Of a stretch of DNA of 64,000 nt, positions 18,338 through 27,323 are shown piece by piece (position 1 is the first letter of the stretch; every line of letters begins with the position of its first letter). Both the position numbers and the translations under genes were made by a program. Location: NCBI GenBank assembly GCA_036824005.1, contig DAITBA010000003.1:62001-126000 (forward strand), given 5' to 3'. The stretch comes from DAITBA01 sp036824005 (GTDB taxonomy: Bacteria > Pseudomonadota > Gammaproteobacteria > Burkholderiales > Rhodocyclaceae). A model generated the notes under the pieces. It ran no database searches. It was not told the origin of the DNA and worked only from the letters and a program-made list of their open reading frames with translations.

Positions 18338-19324
18338 ATGAAACGTGTTACAGCCTGTTGCACCACCGCAGTTCTCGCCCTAGGTATGATCAGCCCGTCC
18401 GTATCCGCCTACCAGGAGGCCATCGCGGCACCGCAGCGCCTGTGCCTGTACTACGGCTACCCGTCCTACGTGAACGGCAGCAGTGGTGACGTTGCCGCGG
18501 CGGCGGTGCAGTTCAACAATTGTGACGTGGTCGTGCTCGGCGACGGCATCCAGCATGCGGAGCATGAAGAAAATCGCCCGGCGGCTCAGATCATTGCCGC
18601 CCTCAATAGCGCCGGAAAGCGGGTATTCGGCTATGTGGACCTGGGCGTTACGACGGTGAACCTGGACATCGCGACCATGCAGCGCTACACAGACGAATGG
18701 CGTGCGCTGGGCGCAGGCGGCATCTTTCTCGACGACGCCGGTTATGACTACGGCGTGACGCGGGCGCGCCAGAGCGCAATGGTGGACTACGTGCATCAGC
18801 TCGGCATGGCCGTGTTCGTCAATGCCTGGAACATCGACGACGTTCTTGCAGATGTCGATGAATTGCAGCGCCCCAGCCCATCGCATCTGCAAGCCGGGGA
18901 CTGGTACCTGGCCGAAAGCTGGCTGGTGGGGGGAGGCGCCTACATGTCGCTTGGCGAGTGGGCGGCCAAAGCGGACAAGGCGCTGGGCTATGCGCGCGCC
19001 AGAGGGGTGCGCATAGCCGGTGTCAGCACCGCGGCGGTAAATAAGGCCGGGGCGGGCGACTACAAACTTAACAAGTTCAAGATGGGCTGGTGGGGTGCGG
19101 CGATGTACGGCCTGCATGCCTGGCAATGGACCGACTCAGCCTACAGCTCCGCCAACGATATGCTGCGCTTTTACGACATGAGCGGCAGCGCCTACGGCAG
19201 CGAGTTCACCGCTGCCGGCATCACCCATGGCAGCGGTATGCGGGTACATACCCGCACGACAAACGCCGGCAAGATCACGGTGCAGGGCGATGGGGTGAGC
19301 AAGGGAACGGGATTCTTCCGCTAG
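18338..19324 (+). CDS. Secreted TIM-barrel glycosidase-like protein
   Basis: The 328-residue product has a Sec signal peptide (cleavage near SVSAY, residue 24). The mature region alternates strands and helices as in a TIM barrel: CLYYGYP, CDVVVLGD, RVFGYVDLG, GGIFLDDAGYDYG, GMAVFVNAW, YLAESWLV, VRIAGVST and YGLHAWQW. The FLDDAGYDYG strand end with paired Asp is like the active-site strand of endo-polysaccharidases in the GH114 and PelA-related group, which is the best guess. Polysaccharide or exopolysaccharide cleavage outside the cell would fit, but no polysaccharide genes are adjacent. Translation is probably limited by the hairpin over its ribosome binding site. Confidence 0.6.
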   Translation: MKRVTACCTTAVLALGMISPSVSAYQEAIAAPQRLCLYYGYPSYVNGSSGDVAAAAVQFNNCDVVVLGDGIQHAEHEENRPAAQIIAALNSAGKRVFGYVDLGVTTVNLDIATMQRYTDEWRALGAGGIFLDDAGYDYGVTRARQSAMVDYVHQLGMAVFVNAWNIDDVLADVDELQRPSPSHLQAGDWYLAESWLVGGGAYMSLGEWAAKADKALGYARARGVRIAGVSTAAVNKAGAGDYKLNKFKMGWWGAAMYGLHAWQWTDSAYSSANDMLRFYDMSGSAYGSEFTAAGITHGSGMRVHTRTTNAGKITVQGDGVSKGTGFFR

Positions 19325-19365
19325 CCATCGGGGCGGGCGGATTGTTCAATCCCAGAACAGCCATT

Positions 19366-19496
19366 CACCACGAGGGACCCCAAGGACGCCGAGAGATTTC
19401 GATTTCCCGAGGCACGGCGGGGCTCCCCTAGTCGGGCATGCGACTCTCTTTTATGGTGACTGGGGTCTCCTGGTGTCCTTTGTGTCCTTGGTGGTG
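19366..19496. repeat. Inverted-repeat element copy 1 (type B arms, no gene)
   Basis: The left arm starts CACCACGAGGGACC and the right arm ends CCTTGGTGGTG. The arms are imperfect complements of about 31 bases built on the 9-base unit AAGGACACC, separated by about 70 bases without a gene. It lies between the glycosidase-like gene and hldC. It is the most decayed copy in the window. Confidence 0.75.
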
Positions 19497-19514
19497 CAAA
19501 AGGGGTTTCGCGCA

Positions 19515-20018
19515 TCAACCGCGCCGGATTTTCTCCAGCGTTGCCGTCGTCGAGCGCTCGTGCAGAAACGGAATGGAGTAAACCTTGCCGCCCCAGCCCG
19601 TCACCTCGCCATGGCCGACGATCTTTTCCACCTGCCAGTCGCCGCCCTTGACCAGCACGCCGGGTCGGCAGGCAAGGATGCGCTGCAGCGGCGTGTCCTC
19701 GTCGAACCAGGTGACGAGATCCACGCATTCCAGGGCGGCGAGCACAGCCATTCGATCGGCGAGCACATTCACCGGTCGATCCTCGCCTTTGCCCAGACGC
19801 TTCACGGAGGCATCGCTGTTCGCCGCAACGACCAGGCTTGCGCCCAGCGCCCGCGCCTGGGCGAGATAGGTCACATGGCCGCGATGCAGGATGTCGAATA
19901 CGCCGTTGGTGAACACCAACGGCCGCGGCAGCGCCGCCGCACGCCGCGGCAGTTCGTCCGGCGCGCAGACCTTGGCCTCGAAGTTGGGCGGAGGAAAACT
20001 ATGCATCGCGGGCGACAT
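19515..20018 (-). CDS. hldC: D-glycero-beta-D-manno-heptose 1-phosphate adenylyltransferase
   Basis: The product (167 residues from the ATG at 20018) is a nucleotidyltransferase with the motif FTNGVFDILHRGHV, whose HxGH-like His pair binds ATP, and a C-terminal block with STTATLEKIR. It matches the stand-alone form of the HldE C-terminal domain (also called RfaE2), which makes ADP-heptose for LPS core synthesis in the cytoplasm. The start is uncertain: ATGs at 20075, 20018 and 20006 all read into the domain, and none has a strong ribosome binding site. The heptose-7-phosphate isomerase gene gmhA lies about 1 kb away on the same strand, which supports the pathway. Confidence 0.88.
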   Translation of the reverse strand: MSPAMHSFPPPNFEAKVCAPDELPRRAAALPRPLVFTNGVFDILHRGHVTYLAQARALGASLVVAANSDASVKRLGKGEDRPVNVLADRMAVLAALECVDLVTWFDEDTPLQRILACRPGVLVKGGDWQVEKIVGHGEVTGWGGKVYSIPFLHERSTTATLEKIRRG

Positions 20019-20404
20019 CCTATCGCGAATCGGGCGTTCCTTCAGTGCCTTGCGCCGCGCTGACGTAGTGCGCACAACGTGCGGCAGCGGTCATCGCATC
20101 GTGGGCCGCATCCGTTACTGGCTTATCCCCGTATCGACCTCCGCCAGCGCTTGCCGGACGAGGACCGCTCCGCGGGGAGCCGTCTCGTTTTCAGGCCTTA
20201 CCCGGGCAAAGCCACGTCGGAGCACTGCGAACCCGCAGGGGCGCGACGGCCGAGGTTTCGCGTCATGCGGCTCGAACCGGCTTCGGCGCGGCGATGCATA
20301 CCTGCGCTGCCGGGAGTCGCTTACCGAGCCGCCAATGCGGTGGGCGTTTCCGTCGCCGATGGATGGAAGCGCCAAACCAAGGGAGCGGCAGCGTGCGCCG
20401 TGGC
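20019..20404. other. 386-base stretch with no gene recognised
   Basis: The region between hldC and the BON lipoprotein gene has only short, unconvincing reading frames on both strands. I saw no tRNA fold, riboswitch core or terminator with a T-tract. It may hold the promoter of hldC and decayed sequence. Confidence 0.4.
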
Positions 20405-21055
20405 TCACTGCTTGTTGGTGGCAGGCGCGGGATTCTCCGGCGGGCGGGAATCGAGTTGTTTCGCCTGGTCTTCCCCGACGTACTCGAACGCGCGCACGAC
20501 CTTGCGCACGCCACTCGTCGTGCGGGCGATTTCCACCGCGTCGTCCGCCTCCTTGCGCGTCACGATGCCCATCAGGAAAACCGTGGCGGCTTCCGTGGCA
20601 ACCTTGACATGGTTGGGGTAGAACTTCCCGGCGTCAACGAAGCGCGCCTTGACTTTCGAGGTGATGTAGGCGTCATTGCTGCGGTCGCCGAACGAACCGG
20701 CCGGCCCGACCTGGATCTCGTTGAGGATACTGCGCAAGTTGGGCACCCCGGAAACCAGCCGTTCGATGTCCGCCTTGGCTTCGGCCGAGGGCGCTTGTCC
20801 CGACAGGAGCACGACGCGGTTGTAGCTGATCACATCCACGTGCGTATTCTTGCCATAGTTGTGCTCGATGCGATCCACCGCGTTGCGTTCGATCTCGGCA
20901 TCGGTCACCAACGTGCCGTACGTGCGCCGGTCCACCGTTGCTACGGCGGCGGCGCCGACGCCGGTGGCAACGACGGGGAAGCATCCTTGAAGTGCCGGCA
21001 GGCTGGCAGCAATGAGCAGGGCAAGCGCGGTCGAGCGTTTCACAAATTTCATCAT
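20405..21055 (-). CDS. BON-domain outer-membrane lipoprotein, DolP/YraP-like
   Basis: The 216-residue product has a lipoprotein signal (lipobox LQGC) and two BON domains, roughly residues 45-115 and 125-190 (ITSKVKARFVDAGKFYPNHVKV; VRKVVRAFEYV), and a Pro-rich tail. DolP in E. coli supports outer membrane integrity near the division site and the BAM complex. The order yraN, SIS protein, BON lipoprotein matches the E. coli yraN-diaA-yraP block. The start ATG overlaps the gmhA stop (ATGA), with GGGAG 5 bases before it, so the genes are coupled. A second ATG follows immediately. Confidence 0.88.
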   Translation of the reverse strand: MMKFVKRSTALALLIAASLPALQGCFPVVATGVGAAAVATVDRRTYGTLVTDAEIERNAVDRIEHNYGKNTHVDVISYNRVVLLSGQAPSAEAKADIERLVSGVPNLRSILNEIQVGPAGSFGDRSNDAYITSKVKARFVDAGKFYPNHVKVATEAATVFLMGIVTRKEADDAVEIARTTSGVRKVVRAFEYVGEDQAKQLDSRPPENPAPATNKQ

Positions 21056-21642
21056 TCCACTCCCAAAAACATGCAATCGATGCCGTCGCACAAACAGTGC
21101 AGGGTCAGCAGGTGGACCTCCTGGATGCGCGCGGTGCGTTCGGCCGGCACGCAGATATGAACGTCGCCTGGTCCAAGCAGGGCACCCATCTTGCCGCCGT
21201 CGCGGCCCGTCAGCGCCACCACGCGCACATCGCGCTCGTGAGCGGCTTCGACGGCGGCGATGACATTGGGCGAGTTGCCGCTGGTGGAAATCGCCAGCAG
21301 CACGTCGTGGGGCTGGCCCAAAGCGCGCACCTGCTTGGCGAAAATCTGCTCGTAGGCGTAATCGTTGGCGATGGACGTCAGTGTCGAGGTGTCGGTGGTC
21401 AAAGCGATCGCTGCCAGGCCGGGACGCTCCATCTCGAACCGGTTGAGCAGCTCGGCGGCGAAATGCTGGCAATCTGCTGCCGACCCGCCGTTGCCGCAGG
21501 CCATGATCTTGCCGTTGGCGAGCAGGCATTTGACCATCAGTTCCGCCGCCTCGGCGATGGGGCCGGCGAGAGAGGTGACCGCTTGAAGCTTGGTCTGGGC
21601 GCTATCGTTGAATTGCCGCGTAATGCGAGCGACTAGGTCCAT
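21052..21642 (-). CDS. gmhA: Sedoheptulose-7-phosphate isomerase (SIS family)
   Basis: The 196-residue SIS protein isomerises sedoheptulose 7-phosphate to heptose 7-phosphate at the start of ADP-heptose synthesis. Seen: CGNGGSAADCQHFAAEL, TTDTSTLTSIANDYAYE and ISTSGNSPNV. The related DiaA, which sits in this genomic position in E. coli, lacks the catalytic Glu and His. Here both are present (AAEL and LHCLCD after RIQEVH), favouring an active isomerase. ATG 21642 is chosen because the family starts there. It overlaps the BON gene by 4 bases. Confidence 0.85.
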   Translation of the reverse strand: MDLVARITRQFNDSAQTKLQAVTSLAGPIAEAAELMVKCLLANGKIMACGNGGSAADCQHFAAELLNRFEMERPGLAAIALTTDTSTLTSIANDYAYEQIFAKQVRALGQPHDVLLAISTSGNSPNVIAAVEAAHERDVRVVALTGRDGGKMGALLGPGDVHICVPAERTARIQEVHLLTLHCLCDGIDCMFLGVE

Positions 21643-21729
21643 TGGGCCACGGGACGCGCAGCGGCGCGTTGGCGATTGCTCGATGGCGGCAGATTCTAGC
21701 ACGCTCCTCCGTGAGCCCTGAAACTGTCG

Positions 21730-22176
21730 CTACAGTACGACATAGACATCGACGAGCACGCGCCGCCAAGGATTGCGGTCCTCTGCGAGCCGGGCGATGC
21801 GTGCCGCGACCTGTGTGCCGCGATCCATCTCGGCGGCCACGGCGCGGTTCTCCGCCCGCGGCAGATAGCCGATCTGGTGGCCTTGCCATTCGACGCGCAC
21901 GGCATTCGCGTCATGGCGGTTGTCCGGTTCACGCACGAGCGTCAGCGCATCGCCCGGCTGCATCTGGGACCACAGGCGTTTCCCGGCGTGGTACTGAAAG
22001 CCGGCCAGAGGCGAGCTCTGTACGAGGATCTTGATTTGCTGGGCCCATCCCGGAGTCCCGATGGCGACGGATATGGTGCACTGGAGGAAGACCAGGCGGA
22101 ACAGCGCGGCCACCGTCCGTCGCCCGAACTGTCGGCCTGGTACAGCTGGTCCGGCGTGGTCGAAGTCACTGCGCAT
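21730..22176 (-). CDS. Probable exported HIRAN-domain protein
   Basis: The 148-residue product has a hydrophobic N-terminal segment that reads like a signal peptide (FLQCTISVAIGTPGWAQ) and then a HIRAN-like domain: QSSPLAGFQYHAG, GDALTLVREPDNRHDANAV and IGYLPRAENRAVA. HIRAN domains are best known in SNF2 helicases such as HLTF, where they bind DNA 3' ends, but small stand-alone bacterial forms exist. An exported form has no assigned role. The ATG overlaps the yraN stop region by 11 bases, so it is translated from the same mRNA, placed between yraN and gmhA. The domain assignment is by motif only. Confidence 0.65.
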   Translation of the reverse strand: MRSDFDHAGPAVPGRQFGRRTVAALFRLVFLQCTISVAIGTPGWAQQIKILVQSSPLAGFQYHAGKRLWSQMQPGDALTLVREPDNRHDANAVRVEWQGHQIGYLPRAENRAVAAEMDRGTQVAARIARLAEDRNPWRRVLVDVYVVL

Positions 22177-22507
22177 CGAAGGCGTTGCGCAGCCATTGGA
22201 TGCCGGCGGCGTCCAGGGTGTCCAGCAGCACCGCGTCGAAGCGACAGGGGCGCTCCGGCCGGCCGGCGAGATAGTGCCGCGCGGCGAGCACGATGCGCCG
22301 CTGCTTGTGGCCCGTGATGCTCGCGGCAGCGCCGCCGAACTCCGCGCGGCTGCGCAGGCGCACTTCGACGAACACCAGCGTGCTGCCATCCTCACAGACC
22401 AGATCGATCTCGCCACCGCGGCAGCGAAAATTGCGTGCGACCACACGCAACCCCTGCCTGCGCAGGAATTCCTCCGCCAGCGCCTCAGCCGCCGCACCGC
22501 GGCTCAT
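22166..22507 (-). CDS. yraN: YraN family (UPF0102) nuclease-fold protein
   Basis: The 113-residue protein has the YraN pattern: GAAAEALAEEFLRRQGLRVVARNFRCRGGEIDLVCEDG followed by FVEVRLRS. The EID and ExK positions form a PD-(D/E)XK-like core; the usual Lys of FVEVK is Arg here. Function is not firmly known. The gene is divergent from rsmI, the same arrangement of neighbours as in E. coli yraL-yraN-diaA-yraP. The start at 22507 is chosen by family length; longer upstream reading is not conserved-looking. Confidence 0.85.
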   Translation of the reverse strand: MSRGAAAEALAEEFLRRQGLRVVARNFRCRGGEIDLVCEDGSTLVFVEVRLRSRAEFGGAAASITGHKQRRIVLAARHYLAGRPERPCRFDAVLLDTLDAAGIQWLRNAFDAQ

Positions 22508-22560
22508 GGCGTCGCCTTGGCGCGATTGCCGGGCAGCGGGCCAGCCGGCACAATGGGCGC

Positions 22561-23439
22561 ATGATGGATGGGCATGAACAAGAACGGCCGAGGCACGAGG
22601 CAAGGTTGTCGGCGGCATTATATTTGGTGCCCACGCCGCTCGGAAATCTGGGTGACATCACCCTGCGCGCGCTCGATGTGCTGCGTCGGGCCGATCATGT
22701 TGCCGCCGAGGACACGCGCCAGGCGCGCCGATTGCTCGCTCATTTCGGCATCCAGGCGCGCCTGCTCTCGCTGCACGAACACAATGAGGCGGCGGCGGCG
22801 CACAGGATAGTCGAGCTTCTGTCGGCGGGGCAAAGCGTTGCCCTGGTGTCCGATGCCGGCACGCCGTGCATTTCGGACCCGGGTGCGCGGTTGGTTGCGG
22901 CGCTGCGCGCAGCCGGCCATGCCATCGTCCCGCTGCCCGGGCCGAACGCCGCCGTAACCGCCGTTTCCGCCGCCGGTCTCGACGATGCGCACTTCCTCTT
23001 CTACGGATTCCTGCCCGTGCGGCAGGCGGCACGGCGCAAAGTGCTGGAGGAGTTGCGGCCCTTGCCCTTCGCGTTGGTGTTCTACGAGGCGCCGCACCGT
23101 ATCGTCGAGTCGGTCGCCGACCTGGCCGATCTGCTCGAACCCGAGCGCAGCCTCGTAATCGGGCGCGAGTTGACGAAGCTGTTCGAGACGCTCGCTTGCA
23201 TGCCGCTGCCCGATGCGCCGCAGTGGCTGGCCGAGGATCACCATCGCCGGCGTGGCGAGTTCGTGCTCGTTGTGTCCGCGCCGCCCGCGGCCACGGGACT
23301 TACGCCCGATGCCGAGCGCGTGCTGCGCATTCTGCTCGCGGAACTGCCGCTGAAGCAGGCCGTGCGTTTGGCCGCGGAAATCAGCGGCGGGGCGCGCAAC
23401 CTGCTCTACGACCTGGCGCTGACGCTGCGTGTGAAGTGA
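22561..23439 (+). CDS. rsmI: 16S rRNA 2'-O-ribose C1402 methyltransferase
   Basis: RsmI methylates the ribose of C1402 in 16S rRNA, in the decoding centre, with S-adenosylmethionine. The 292-residue protein shows the tetrapyrrole-methylase fold: LYLVPTPLGNLGDITLRAL, AAEDTRQARRLL, SDAGTPCISDPG, PLPGPNAAVTAVSAAG, FYEAPHRI and VIGRELTKLFE. It is divergent from yraN, with 53 bases between starts. Two ATGs occur in a row (22561 and 22564); the first is used here. The C-terminal helical part (ELPLKQAVRLAAEI) is complete. Confidence 0.96.
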   Translation: MMDGHEQERPRHEARLSAALYLVPTPLGNLGDITLRALDVLRRADHVAAEDTRQARRLLAHFGIQARLLSLHEHNEAAAAHRIVELLSAGQSVALVSDAGTPCISDPGARLVAALRAAGHAIVPLPGPNAAVTAVSAAGLDDAHFLFYGFLPVRQAARRKVLEELRPLPFALVFYEAPHRIVESVADLADLLEPERSLVIGRELTKLFETLACMPLPDAPQWLAEDHHRRRGEFVLVVSAPPAATGLTPDAERVLRILLAELPLKQAVRLAAEISGGARNLLYDLALTLRVK

Positions 23440-23536
23440 CCCGGGCATTCTCGGACCCTGCCGATCGCCAATCCACAATCCGTTGTGCTGGGATACACTC
23501 CGGGACGACAAACATCGCAGGCTTCGATTTGCCACC

Positions 23537-24586
23537 ATGCAAACCCTGACCTTGACCCGCCCCGACGACTGGCATCTGCACCTGCGTGATGGTGCCGCCC
23601 TGGCCGCCGTGTTGCCTGACACGGCGCGGCGTTTCGGCCGCGCCATCGTCATGCCCAATCTGAAACCGCCGGTGACCACCGTGGCCCAGGCGGCTGCCTA
23701 TCGCGCGCGCATACTCGATGCTCTGCCTTCAGGGCTCAAGTTTTCACCGCTCATGACGTTATACCTCACCGATAACACGCCTCCTGCGGAAATCGAGGCG
23801 GCGCAACAGAGCGGGATCGTCTTCGCCGTGAAGTATTACCCGGCCGGGGCGACCACCCACTCCGACGCCGGCGTCACCGCAGTGGAGAAGTGCCAGGCAA
23901 CGCTGGCGCGCATGGAGGCGACAGGGCTGCCCCTGCTGATACACGGAGAGGTTACCGATGCTGATGTCGATGTCTTTGATCGCGAGCGCGTTTTTATTGA
24001 TCGTGTCCTGGCGCCCCTTGCGGCGCGTTTTCCCGGACTACGTATCGTCTTCGAGCACATCACGACGGGCGAAGCGGCGCGGTTCGTGACCGAATCCAGC
24101 CGCAACATCGCGGCGACCATCACCGCGCATCACCTGCTCATGAATCGCAACGCCATCTTTGCCGGCGGCGTGAGGCCCCACAACTACTGCCTGCCCGTGC
24201 TCAAGCGCGAGACCCATCGTCAGACGCTGATCGCTGCAGCCACCTCGGGCAACCCAAAGTTTTTTCTCGGAACGGACTCGGCGCCGCATGCGCGTAGCGC
24301 TAAGGAAGCCGCTTGCGGCTGTGCCGGCTGTTACACGGCGCATGCCGCCATCGAACTATATGCCGAGGCTTTCGAGGCCGCTGGCGCACTGGACAAGCTG
24401 GAAGCCTTCGCCAGTCATTTCGGCCCGGACTTCTACGGCCTGCCACGCAATGAGGACACGATCACGCTGGTGAAAGAGAGCTGGCACGTTCCCGTACGCC
24501 AGGTGTTCGGCGACGGCGAAGAACTCGTGCCCCTGCGCGCCGGCGAGAGCATCGCATGGAGACTGACCGATAGCGAGGGTGCCTGA
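23537..24586 (+). CDS. pyrC: Dihydroorotase
   Basis: PyrC cyclises carbamoyl-aspartate to dihydroorotate in pyrimidine synthesis. The 349-residue class II enzyme has the zinc motif HLHLRDG at its start, the Lys that is carbamylated in VKYYPAGATT, the later His ligands in IHGEVTD and FEHITT, and the Asp in GTDSAPHA. The start ATG at 23537 gives the standard MQTLTLTRPDDWHLHLRDG N-terminus. A small lipoprotein gene follows 42 bases later. No pyrimidine-responsive leader was recognised upstream. Confidence 0.97.
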   Translation: MQTLTLTRPDDWHLHLRDGAALAAVLPDTARRFGRAIVMPNLKPPVTTVAQAAAYRARILDALPSGLKFSPLMTLYLTDNTPPAEIEAAQQSGIVFAVKYYPAGATTHSDAGVTAVEKCQATLARMEATGLPLLIHGEVTDADVDVFDRERVFIDRVLAPLAARFPGLRIVFEHITTGEAARFVTESSRNIAATITAHHLLMNRNAIFAGGVRPHNYCLPVLKRETHRQTLIAAATSGNPKFFLGTDSAPHARSAKEAACGCAGCYTAHAAIELYAEAFEAAGALDKLEAFASHFGPDFYGLPRNEDTITLVKESWHVPVRQVFGDGEELVPLRAGESIAWRLTDSEGA

Positions 24587-24628
24587 TTGGCGCAATCGTC
24601 GCGGAACGATTCCATACCCCTGGATGCC

Positions 24629-25066
24629 ATGACATCGTCCCGATACGTCCAGATCGTCGTCCTCGGGCTGACGGGCATACTGCTCGCCGGCTGCGATAAC
24701 GATGCTGCCTCGTATCAGATCGACGGCCGCGAACATGCCGTGACGCTGCTGCGCCAGCAACCCTACTTCTGGAGCAAGAAGACAGAGCTTGCCGTCGTCA
24801 TCGCACGCCTGCCCGACTGCCAGCGCCGGCACCCGCTCAAGCCGGCGGTGGACGGCGATCCGCGCGCCGAACTATTCGAGCATGCGCCAGGGCAATTGCT
24901 GCTCCGGCGCGGTACCGAGTGGTACGCGCTGGAGACGCAGAACTGCGTGCTTCAGGCGGTCGCGGCGCCCCAGGGCAGCGCCAGCGCGCGCCCGCTCGGC
25001 GCCTTCGACAAGACCGCCGGCAAGCTGCGATTTATTGCTGCATCCACCGTACCCAAGCCGCGCTAG
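24629..25066 (+). CDS. Small hypothetical lipoprotein
   Basis: The 145-residue product has a signal peptide ending in the lipobox LLAGC, so Cys near residue 22 should be lipidated. The mature part is a mixed alpha/beta domain of about 120 residues with a Cys pair (LPDC and TQNC) that could form a disulfide. I do not recognise the family. A TTG at 24587 would add 14 residues and give a less typical signal; ATG 24629 is preferred. It follows pyrC closely and may be read from the same mRNA. Confidence 0.7.
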   Translation: MTSSRYVQIVVLGLTGILLAGCDNDAASYQIDGREHAVTLLRQQPYFWSKKTELAVVIARLPDCQRRHPLKPAVDGDPRAELFEHAPGQLLLRRGTEWYALETQNCVLQAVAAPQGSASARPLGAFDKTAGKLRFIAASTVPKPR

Positions 25067-25154
25067 GGCAGATTTTGGCACGCGATTGCAGCGGGTATTG
25101 GCGGTGTTGTTCGGCGCTCGTTTTTTGCGTTTCCGCTTCAAGGGGTTCTCATCC

Positions 25155-25709
25155 ATGTTCATGCGAATTGCGATTTCAGTGTTTCTTGCTAGTCACGCCT
25201 CAATAGCGCCTGCTACTCCGACAGATAGTCCCGTTCAGCGCGGCGAGCAGATCGGCCGTTATGTGGGGAATATAAGAGCGGCGCAACAGGTCACCTATCG
25301 GCTCCTTGACTACTGCGGCGAGGTGAATCCGGCCAAACGTGGAGACGTAGTCCGAGCAAGAGAGGAGTGGGACAAACGCAACCTTGCTCTCGTAACGAGC
25401 TGGCGGGAGGTAGTCAAGAACTGGTTGATCGCGGACGATGTAGCCGCGGGCGATGTCGCATCTACGATTGATGAATTGGATGTCGCTGCTTCCCAGACGC
25501 TGGAAGCGCTGAAACCTGCACAAGATGAGTTAATAAAGCGCATTGCTGCAAAACCGCCAGAGGAGCGGACAAAGACGTGTGCCATCCTTGTGGGCCTTGT
25601 GATCGGTGGTGGCAGAGATATTCGTGTGACTTCTCCAGCCTCCATGAAGATCTACGAAAAGTTCGCCCCGACGTCCTCTAACAGTGCGGTGGGGGGCGTT
25701 GCTCACTAA
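25155..25709 (+). CDS. Hypothetical exported helical protein
   Basis: The 184-residue product has a short signal peptide (cleavage near APATP) and a mature part that is mostly helical and charged, with Cys near residues 54 and 150 that could pair. I do not recognise it. The coding sequence is richer in A and T at third positions than its neighbours (for example in the segment around 25520-25560), which hints at acquisition from elsewhere. ATGs at 25155 and 25161 are both possible; AAGGGG lies 10 bases before the first. Confidence 0.55.
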   Translation: MFMRIAISVFLASHASIAPATPTDSPVQRGEQIGRYVGNIRAAQQVTYRLLDYCGEVNPAKRGDVVRAREEWDKRNLALVTSWREVVKNWLIADDVAAGDVASTIDELDVAASQTLEALKPAQDELIKRIAAKPPEERTKTCAILVGLVIGGGRDIRVTSPASMKIYEKFAPTSSNSAVGGVAH

Positions 25710-25925
25710 AGCTGCGCAGCGCCTCATATCGTAAGCGCTCAGGCTGCGGGATAATCCGAGTGCAGGCTCCCTTGCGTGTCACGGTGGCTACGGTCACTCC
25801 GTCGGTCTCCGACCTGGCGCTGCGGGAGGGCGCCTCGCCAGCAATCCGGCTGCCCCTAGCTTGCAGCGATATGCCATGGTCGTTGCTGCCGCGTGCCCTG
25901 TATCGTATCCACCGCACCCAGCCAC

Positions 25926-27248
25926 TCAGCCCTGTGGCATGTCTTCCCGCCGCGTGCGCAGTGCTGCGCGGCGGCCGCGCGTGATATTCACCCCGCCCAA
26001 CACAAGCAGCCCAGCGACGAAATAGCTGCCCGTGATCAGGATCGCAAGGCGGTGATCGCCATGCGACAGCCAGGTGGCGATTCCGTAGGTCAGAGGGCCG
26101 AAGATCGCCGCCAGATTTACCGCCAGTCCCCACAGGCCGAAGAATTCGGCCCGCCGCGACGGTGGCGCCAGAATGCCGACCACGGCCCGCCCGGCGGCCT
26201 GGGACGATCCCATGCACAGCCCGGCGATGTTCGCCGCCAGCCAGAACATCGCCGGCTCCTCGGCGCGCCAGGCGAGCACGACCATAGCGATCCAGCCACA
26301 AAGGGTGAGGGCCACCGCGCGCACATGACCGATGCGGTCCTGCAGATAGCCGAACGCCAGCGCGCCGATCGAGGCAGTGACATTGACGACCAGGATCAGC
26401 GCCAGGGTTTGCTGGGTGGTGAAGCGCATTGCGTCCTGGGCATAGATCGCCGCCAGCGCAATGACTGCCTGAATGCCAGCGTGATAGAGCGTGCCGCAGA
26501 GCAGGAAGCGGCTCAGGTCGCGGAACCGGCGCGCCTCCGTGACGGTTGTCCTCAGGCGCCGCCAGGCCGGCGCAAGAACGCCTTCGGCGCCGACCCGTTG
26601 CGGCACCGCCCGCTCGCGCAGAAACACGAATGTTGGGACGCTCGCCACGGCGAACAGCGCCGCCGTGATGAGCATGGTGACGGGCACGAACTGCTCGGCG
26701 CTCTGGCCGTGCGCCTGGGCGGCGGAAACATATATGAGGCATAGGCCGAGGGCGAGCAGCCCGCCGACGTACCCTAGCGCCCAGCCCCAACCCGAGACGC
26801 GCCCCATCGTGCGGCTGCGAGCCAGTTCCGGCAGAAAGGCGGCAATGAGATTCTGACCCGTGCCGTAACAGAGGTTCGACACAACGACGCCGAGCGCGGC
26901 GATCCAGAGGGTGCCGGGGCCTGCGAAGTAGAGCAATGCAGTAGCCGCCACGCAGCCGAAGGTGCACGCGGCAAGCAGGCGCTTCTTGGCGGCGCGGGCG
27001 TCGGCGTAAGCGCCGAGCAGCGGTGCCGAGATCGTGATCAGCGCATAGGACGCCGACAGGCATGCGGTCCAGGCGAGCGTGGCCCAGGGGGCGCCGGCCG
27101 CGACGACGCCGACGAAGTAAGCGTTGAACACCGCCGTGATGACGACCGTGGTGTAGCCGGAATTGGCGAAGTCGTACATCGCCCACGCCCAGACTTCCCG
27201 GGGGCGCACGTCTTCAGCGAGCGTCGGCGTGCCGGACGGCTGCGACAT
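25926..27248 (-). CDS. MFS transporter, UMF1 (Atg22-like) family
   Basis: The 440-residue protein has about 12 membrane helices and the family start REVWAWAMYDFANSGYTTVV, typical of bacterial UMF1 permeases related to fungal Atg22. A motif-A-like loop GAYADARAAKKR follows helix 2. The substrate is unknown; amino acid efflux is proposed for the eukaryotic relatives. The ATG at 27248 is chosen by family alignment; a much longer frame upstream is antisense to the DUF3025 gene. It is divergent from that gene with a 75-base gap. Confidence 0.85.
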   Translation of the reverse strand: MSQPSGTPTLAEDVRPREVWAWAMYDFANSGYTTVVITAVFNAYFVGVVAAGAPWATLAWTACLSASYALITISAPLLGAYADARAAKKRLLAACTFGCVAATALLYFAGPGTLWIAALGVVVSNLCYGTGQNLIAAFLPELARSRTMGRVSGWGWALGYVGGLLALGLCLIYVSAAQAHGQSAEQFVPVTMLITAALFAVASVPTFVFLRERAVPQRVGAEGVLAPAWRRLRTTVTEARRFRDLSRFLLCGTLYHAGIQAVIALAAIYAQDAMRFTTQQTLALILVVNVTASIGALAFGYLQDRIGHVRAVALTLCGWIAMVVLAWRAEEPAMFWLAANIAGLCMGSSQAAGRAVVGILAPPSRRAEFFGLWGLAVNLAAIFGPLTYGIATWLSHGDHRLAILITGSYFVAGLLVLGGVNITRGRRAALRTRREDMPQG

Positions 27249-27323
27249 GGGTGGATTCGTTACAATGGCTGCGGGATTATCCCACGCGTCGCAGCCGCGC
27301 ATCGCGGCGCGACGGATCCAACC

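Noticed and set aside
20260..20290. GGTTCGAGCC on the minus strand, resembling a tRNA T-arm
   Set aside because: The flanking bases do not form a T-stem, and no acceptor or anticodon arm follows.
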